NCBI GenBank assembly: GCA_023301665.1
Contig: JALZUL010000301.1
Span: 1-7,656 of the forward strand
Source of the DNA: Ascidiaceihabitans sp.
GTDB lineage: Bacteria; Pseudomonadota; Alphaproteobacteria; Rhodobacterales; Rhodobacteraceae
Length of the DNA stretch: 7,656 nucleotides
Reading direction: 5' to 3'
Positions 5,117 through 7,656 of this stretch are shown in pieces (the first letter of the stretch is position 1; each line of letters begins with the position of its first letter). A program made the position numbers and the translations under genes. Below the pieces are notes generated by a model. That model worked only from the letters and a program-made list of their open reading frames with translations, had not been told where the DNA came from and did not search any database.

Positions 5117-6382
5117 ATGGTTGAACACATTCCTTTAGAATTGCCCGAGAACCCCAAGTTAGCGGGCAATATCACGCATTTCGCGCGCGCTCTGCGACGT
5201 GCCGGCCTGCCTATTGGGCCGGGGCGTGTGATTGATGCCATTCGTGCTGTTGAAGCTGCGGGTTTCAGCAATAAAGCCGATTTTTATTGGACGTTGCACG
5301 CGTGTTTTGTGAACCGGCCTGAACACCGCGCTGTGTATGGCCAAGTGTTTCGATTGTATTGGCGTGACCCACAATACCTTGAGCACATGATGGCAGCGAT
5401 GCTGCCCGCGATCCGCGGTGTTCAAGAAGAACGCAATGCGCAGGCTGCGGAAAAACGCGCGGCAGAGGCATTGCTGGACGGGGCTGATGCACCGGTTGAT
5501 CAGCCGGAAAACCCCAATGAAGATGACACCAGCGAGATCGAAATTGACGCGTCATTGACGATCAGCACTGAGGAACGACTGCGCTCATTAGATTTTGAAC
5601 AGATGAGTACGGCAGAAATGGCGGCGGCCAAACGTATGCTGGCACGGATCAAGCTGCCTATAGAGCCTATGAAATCACGCCGCTCTCAGACTGCCGCTTC
5701 CGGTAAGATAGATGCTGCGAAAACTCTGCGCGCGGCAATGCGTAAAGGTGGCGAGTTGCACAAGCTCGCCTACAAAGCACCGCGCCCAAGGTGGCCAAAT
5801 TTGGTGGTGCTTTGCGATATTTCTGGATCAATGAGCCAATACTCACGGGCTGTTTTGCATTTCCTACATGCGGTCAGCAATGCCAAAGGGGCTGGGTGGG
5901 CAAAGGTACATGCGTTTACGTTTGGCACCCGACTGACCAATATCACCCGTCACCTTAAGCAACGCGATGTGGATGCAGCATTGGCGGCCGCGGGCGCGGA
6001 GGCGCAGGATTGGGAGGGGGGCACACGGATTGGGGAATGTCTTGAGACCTTTAACCGCGATTGGTCACGCCGCGTCATGGGGCAGGGCGCTGTTGTTTTG
6101 TTAATCACGGACGGGCTGGAACGTGGAGAGAGTGAAGCCTTGAGCAAACAGGTCCAACGCATACAGTTGAGTGCCAAACGTTTGATTTGGCTCAATCCGT
6201 TGCTGCGATGGGATGAATTTGCCCCCAAAGCGCAGGGTATCAAGGCGATGTTGCCTTATGTGGATAGCTTTCGCGCGGGTCACTCAATTGCATCATTGGA
6301 AGAATTGGCAGAGGTGATCTCGCGGCCAGATGACGTGGGTGAAAAAACACGCTTGTTGAGTAGCTTAACCCAGCAAGCGTGA
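5117..6382 (+). CDS. VWA-domain protein, CoxE-like, partner of the MoxR ATPase
   Basis: This is a 421-residue cytoplasmic protein without signal peptide or membrane segments. The N-terminal part (about 1-100) is helical and contains GLPIGPGRVIDAIRAV (30-45), a pattern I associate with CoxE-like proteins. Residues about 103-150 form an Ala/Glu/Asp-rich, probably flexible linker. The VWA domain starts near 227 and has a complete metal-ion-dependent adhesion site: Asp234, Ser236 and Ser238 in DISGSMS, Thr303 in EGGTRIGE, and Asp332 in LLITDGLERG. In characterised pairs such as CoxD/CoxE and CbbQ/CbbO, this subunit links the AAA+ ring to the client. The ATG at 5117 has only a poor ribosome site. 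A five-codon ORF from 5107 (M-L-K-Y-G) ends at a TGA that overlaps the start, so coupling is possible. The 57-base gap and shared strand suggest one operon with the ATPase. Confidence 0.9.
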   Translation: MVEHIPLELPENPKLAGNITHFARALRRAGLPIGPGRVIDAIRAVEAAGFSNKADFYWTLHACFVNRPEHRAVYGQVFRLYWRDPQYLEHMMAAMLPAIRGVQEERNAQAAEKRAAEALLDGADAPVDQPENPNEDDTSEIEIDASLTISTEERLRSLDFEQMSTAEMAAAKRMLARIKLPIEPMKSRRSQTAASGKIDAAKTLRAAMRKGGELHKLAYKAPRPRWPNLVVLCDISGSMSQYSRAVLHFLHAVSNAKGAGWAKVHAFTFGTRLTNITRHLKQRDVDAALAAAGAEAQDWEGGTRIGECLETFNRDWSRRVMGQGAVVLLITDGLERGESEALSKQVQRIQLSAKRLIWLNPLLRWDEFAPKAQGIKAMLPYVDSFRAGHSIASLEELAEVISRPDDVGEKTRLLSSLTQQA

Positions 6383-6391
6383 TCCAAAGGC

Positions 6392-6407
6392 ACCGGCTTT
6401 CGCCGGT
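6392..6407. terminator. Compact hairpin terminator shared by the convergent VWA gene and purL
   Basis: ACCGGC (6392-6397) and GCCGGT (6402-6407) form a perfect 6-bp stem with a four-base loop. On the plus strand the loop is TTTC and the stem is followed by ACTTTATTCTT, a weak T-tract, 10 bases after the VWA stop. On the minus strand the loop is GAAA, a stable GNRA-type tetraloop, 23 bases after the purL stop, followed by GCCTTTGG. It sits in the only gap between these convergent genes, so bidirectional termination is likely. Confidence 0.75.
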
Positions 6408-6429
6408 ACTTTATTCTTGAATTGGTGCG

Positions 6430-7656
6430 TTACGCAACCGCTGCTGCAAAGCTAGAGCGGTAGATTGCAGACAGTTCTGACATCGGCGCGCTGCAGTTGC
6501 CCATCCACATGGTATCGCCGGTGAATTTGCCCACTGACTGGATTGGAACACCTGCTTGTCCTGCGGCCAGCATAAGCGCTTCGGCTTGGTCAAAGTTGCA
6601 AGCGATCAAGTAACGCGCTTGGTCTTCGCCGAACAATGTTGGTGTGTCATCACTGTCGAGCCAAACGCCAACGCCTGCAGCTTCGGCAAGCTCAAAGGCT
6701 GCCAAAGCAAGGCCGCCATCGCTGATGTCGGTGCAGGCTTTGATCATCTCGCGGTTGTCGCGCACGAACTGGCCGTGTTTTGCCTCGGCCACAAGATCAA
6801 CGTGTGGGGCGTCGCCTTCAACGCGGCTGAAGACTTCGGCCAGCAATGCGGATTGACCAAGGTGGCCTTCGGTTTCGCCGATGACCAAGGCCACGTGACC
6901 TTCGCGCACTTCAGAACCGATGATGTCGTCGGTGTGTTTGATCAAGCCAACAGCACCGATGGTGGGGGTCGGCAAAATGCCGGTCCCGTCGGTTTCATTG
7001 TAAAGAGAAACGTTGCCGGACACGATGGGCATATCAAGGGCGCTGACCGCTTGGGAAATCCCGTCGATCGCGCCAACGAATTGGCCCATGATTTCCGGCT
7101 TTTCAGGATTGCCAAAGTTCATGTTGTCGGTTGTTGCCAGCGGTGTGGCACCAACGGCACAAAGGTTGCGATAAGCTTCTGCGACCGCTTGTTTGCCGCC
7201 CTCAACAGGGTTGGCCTTAACGTAGCGCGGTGTCACGTCTGAGGTGAAGGCGAGCGCCTTGTCGGTGCCATGGATGCGCACGATCCCCGAGCCGATGCCC
7301 GGTGTGCGGGCGCTGTCGGCCATAACCATTGTGTCGTATTGTTCGTAAACCCATTGTTTTGCCGCGTAATTCGGGCTTGAGATCAAAGCGCGCAATCCAT
7401 CGATCGGATCAACGCCGGGTACGTCTGCAAGCGGCTCCGCAGCAGGTGTCGGGACCCACGGGCGGTCATATTCTGGCGCAGTGCCCGCAAGGGTCTTGAG
7501 CGGCAGATCAGCTTTGGTTTCACCGTTGTGTAGGATGTGAAAGCGATCTTCGGCGATGGTTTCGCCAACGATTGCGAAATCAAGGTCCCATTTGTCAAAG
7601 ACGGCTTTTGCTTCGGCTTCCAATTCTGGTTTCAGAACCATCAACATGCGCTCTTG
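6430..7656 (-). CDS. purL: Phosphoribosylformylglycinamidine synthase subunit PurL (C-terminal half, 5' end beyond window)
   Basis: The frame is open from the window edge (QERMLMVLKPE) to a TAA at 6432-6430, giving 408 residues. PurL converts FGAR to FGAM with ATP and glutamine-derived ammonia, the fourth step of purine synthesis, together with PurQ and PurS in organisms with the short form. Stand-alone PurL is usually about 700-740 residues, so the first 310-330 are missing. Recognisable segments, numbered from the first complete codon, include SPNYAAKQWVYEQYDTMV (about 94-111), VKANPVEGGKQAVAEAYRNL (146-165), TTDNMNFGNPEKPEIMGQF (175-193), PIVSGNVSLYNET (210-222) and ACTDISDGGLALAAFELAEA (307-326), all characteristic of the second half of the family. 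The protein ends normally with no sign of truncation. It is convergent with the VWA gene. The next genes of its operon, if any, are not downstream on this strand. Confidence 0.96.
   Translation of the reverse strand, partial: QERMLMVLKPELEAEAKAVFDKWDLDFAIVGETIAEDRFHILHNGETKADLPLKTLAGTAPEYDRPWVPTPAAEPLADVPGVDPIDGLRALISSPNYAAKQWVYEQYDTMVMADSARTPGIGSGIVRIHGTDKALAFTSDVTPRYVKANPVEGGKQAVAEAYRNLCAVGATPLATTDNMNFGNPEKPEIMGQFVGAIDGISQAVSALDMPIVSGNVSLYNETDGTGILPTPTIGAVGLIKHTDDIIGSEVREGHVALVIGETEGHLGQSALLAEVFSRVEGDAPHVDLVAEAKHGQFVRDNREMIKACTDISDGGLALAAFELAEAAGVGVWLDSDDTPTLFGEDQARYLIACNFDQAEALMLAAGQAGVPIQSVGKFTGDTMWMGNCSAPMSELSAIYRSSFAAAVA

Noticed and set aside
4148..6382. Naming the pair coxD/coxE and inferring CO oxidation
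   Set aside because: No coxMSL or other CO dehydrogenase genes are present, and MoxR/VWA pairs serve diverse clients, so the specific names would overstate the evidence.
6556..7242. 228-codon open frame on the plus strand opposite purL
   Set aside because: It lies wholly antisense to a well-conserved purL, has no ribosome site or recognisable domain, and long antisense frames are common opposite codon-biased genes.
1..7656. CRISPR array, insertion sequence, tRNA, prophage or toxin-antitoxin genes
   Set aside because: I looked for regularly spaced repeats, transposase motifs, terminal inverted repeats, tRNA cloverleaf arms and small paired ORFs on both strands and found nothing convincing.

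Overview
The window looks like a chromosomal segment of a Rhodobacterales (Roseobacter-group) alphaproteobacterium. I infer this from protein style (the DnaB and PyrE sequences and the gene of unknown function next to pyrC), moderate GC, and the combination of neighbours. I could not run a search, so the taxonomy rests on recognition. No tRNA, rRNA, CRISPR array, insertion sequence or phage gene is visible. Coding density is high, and the only sizeable non-coding stretch (about 250 bases, 3894-4147) lies between divergent genes.

Left part, minus strand (1-3893). Read in the direction of transcription, the order is a conserved gene of unknown function (3893-2961), pyrC (2927-1890), pyrE (1839-1159), a 156-base spacer, and the first two thirds of dnaB (1002-1, running off the window). 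The first three genes are separated by only 33 and 50 bases and look like one operon that contributes the dihydroorotase and orotate phosphoribosyltransferase steps of UMP synthesis. dnaB, the replicative helicase, appears to have its own promoter. Its spacer holds a strong hairpin, two DnaA-box-like sites exactly 11 bases apart, and a perfect 10-bp inverted repeat over the likely -10 region.

Middle part, plus strand (4148-6382). Two genes form a MoxR-type AAA+ ATPase / von Willebrand factor A (CoxE-like) pair. Such pairs act together as ATP-driven maturation or remodelling machines for a client enzyme (CoxD/CoxE, NorQ/NorD, CbbQ/CbbO and RavA/ViaA are the known precedents). No client gene is present here, so the target is open. 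The divergent control region carries a run of 10-bp direct repeats and a separate inverted repeat.

Right part, minus strand (6430-7656). This is the C-terminal half of purL (FGAM synthase, purine synthesis), convergent with the VWA gene. The two share a compact, probably bidirectional hairpin terminator.

Most of the window is core metabolism and replication. The less ordinary items are the unknown gene at the head of the pyrimidine operon, the client-less MoxR/VWA pair, and the regulatory architecture in front of dnaB and in the divergent region. I do not see a convincing new defence, mobile or biosynthetic system.
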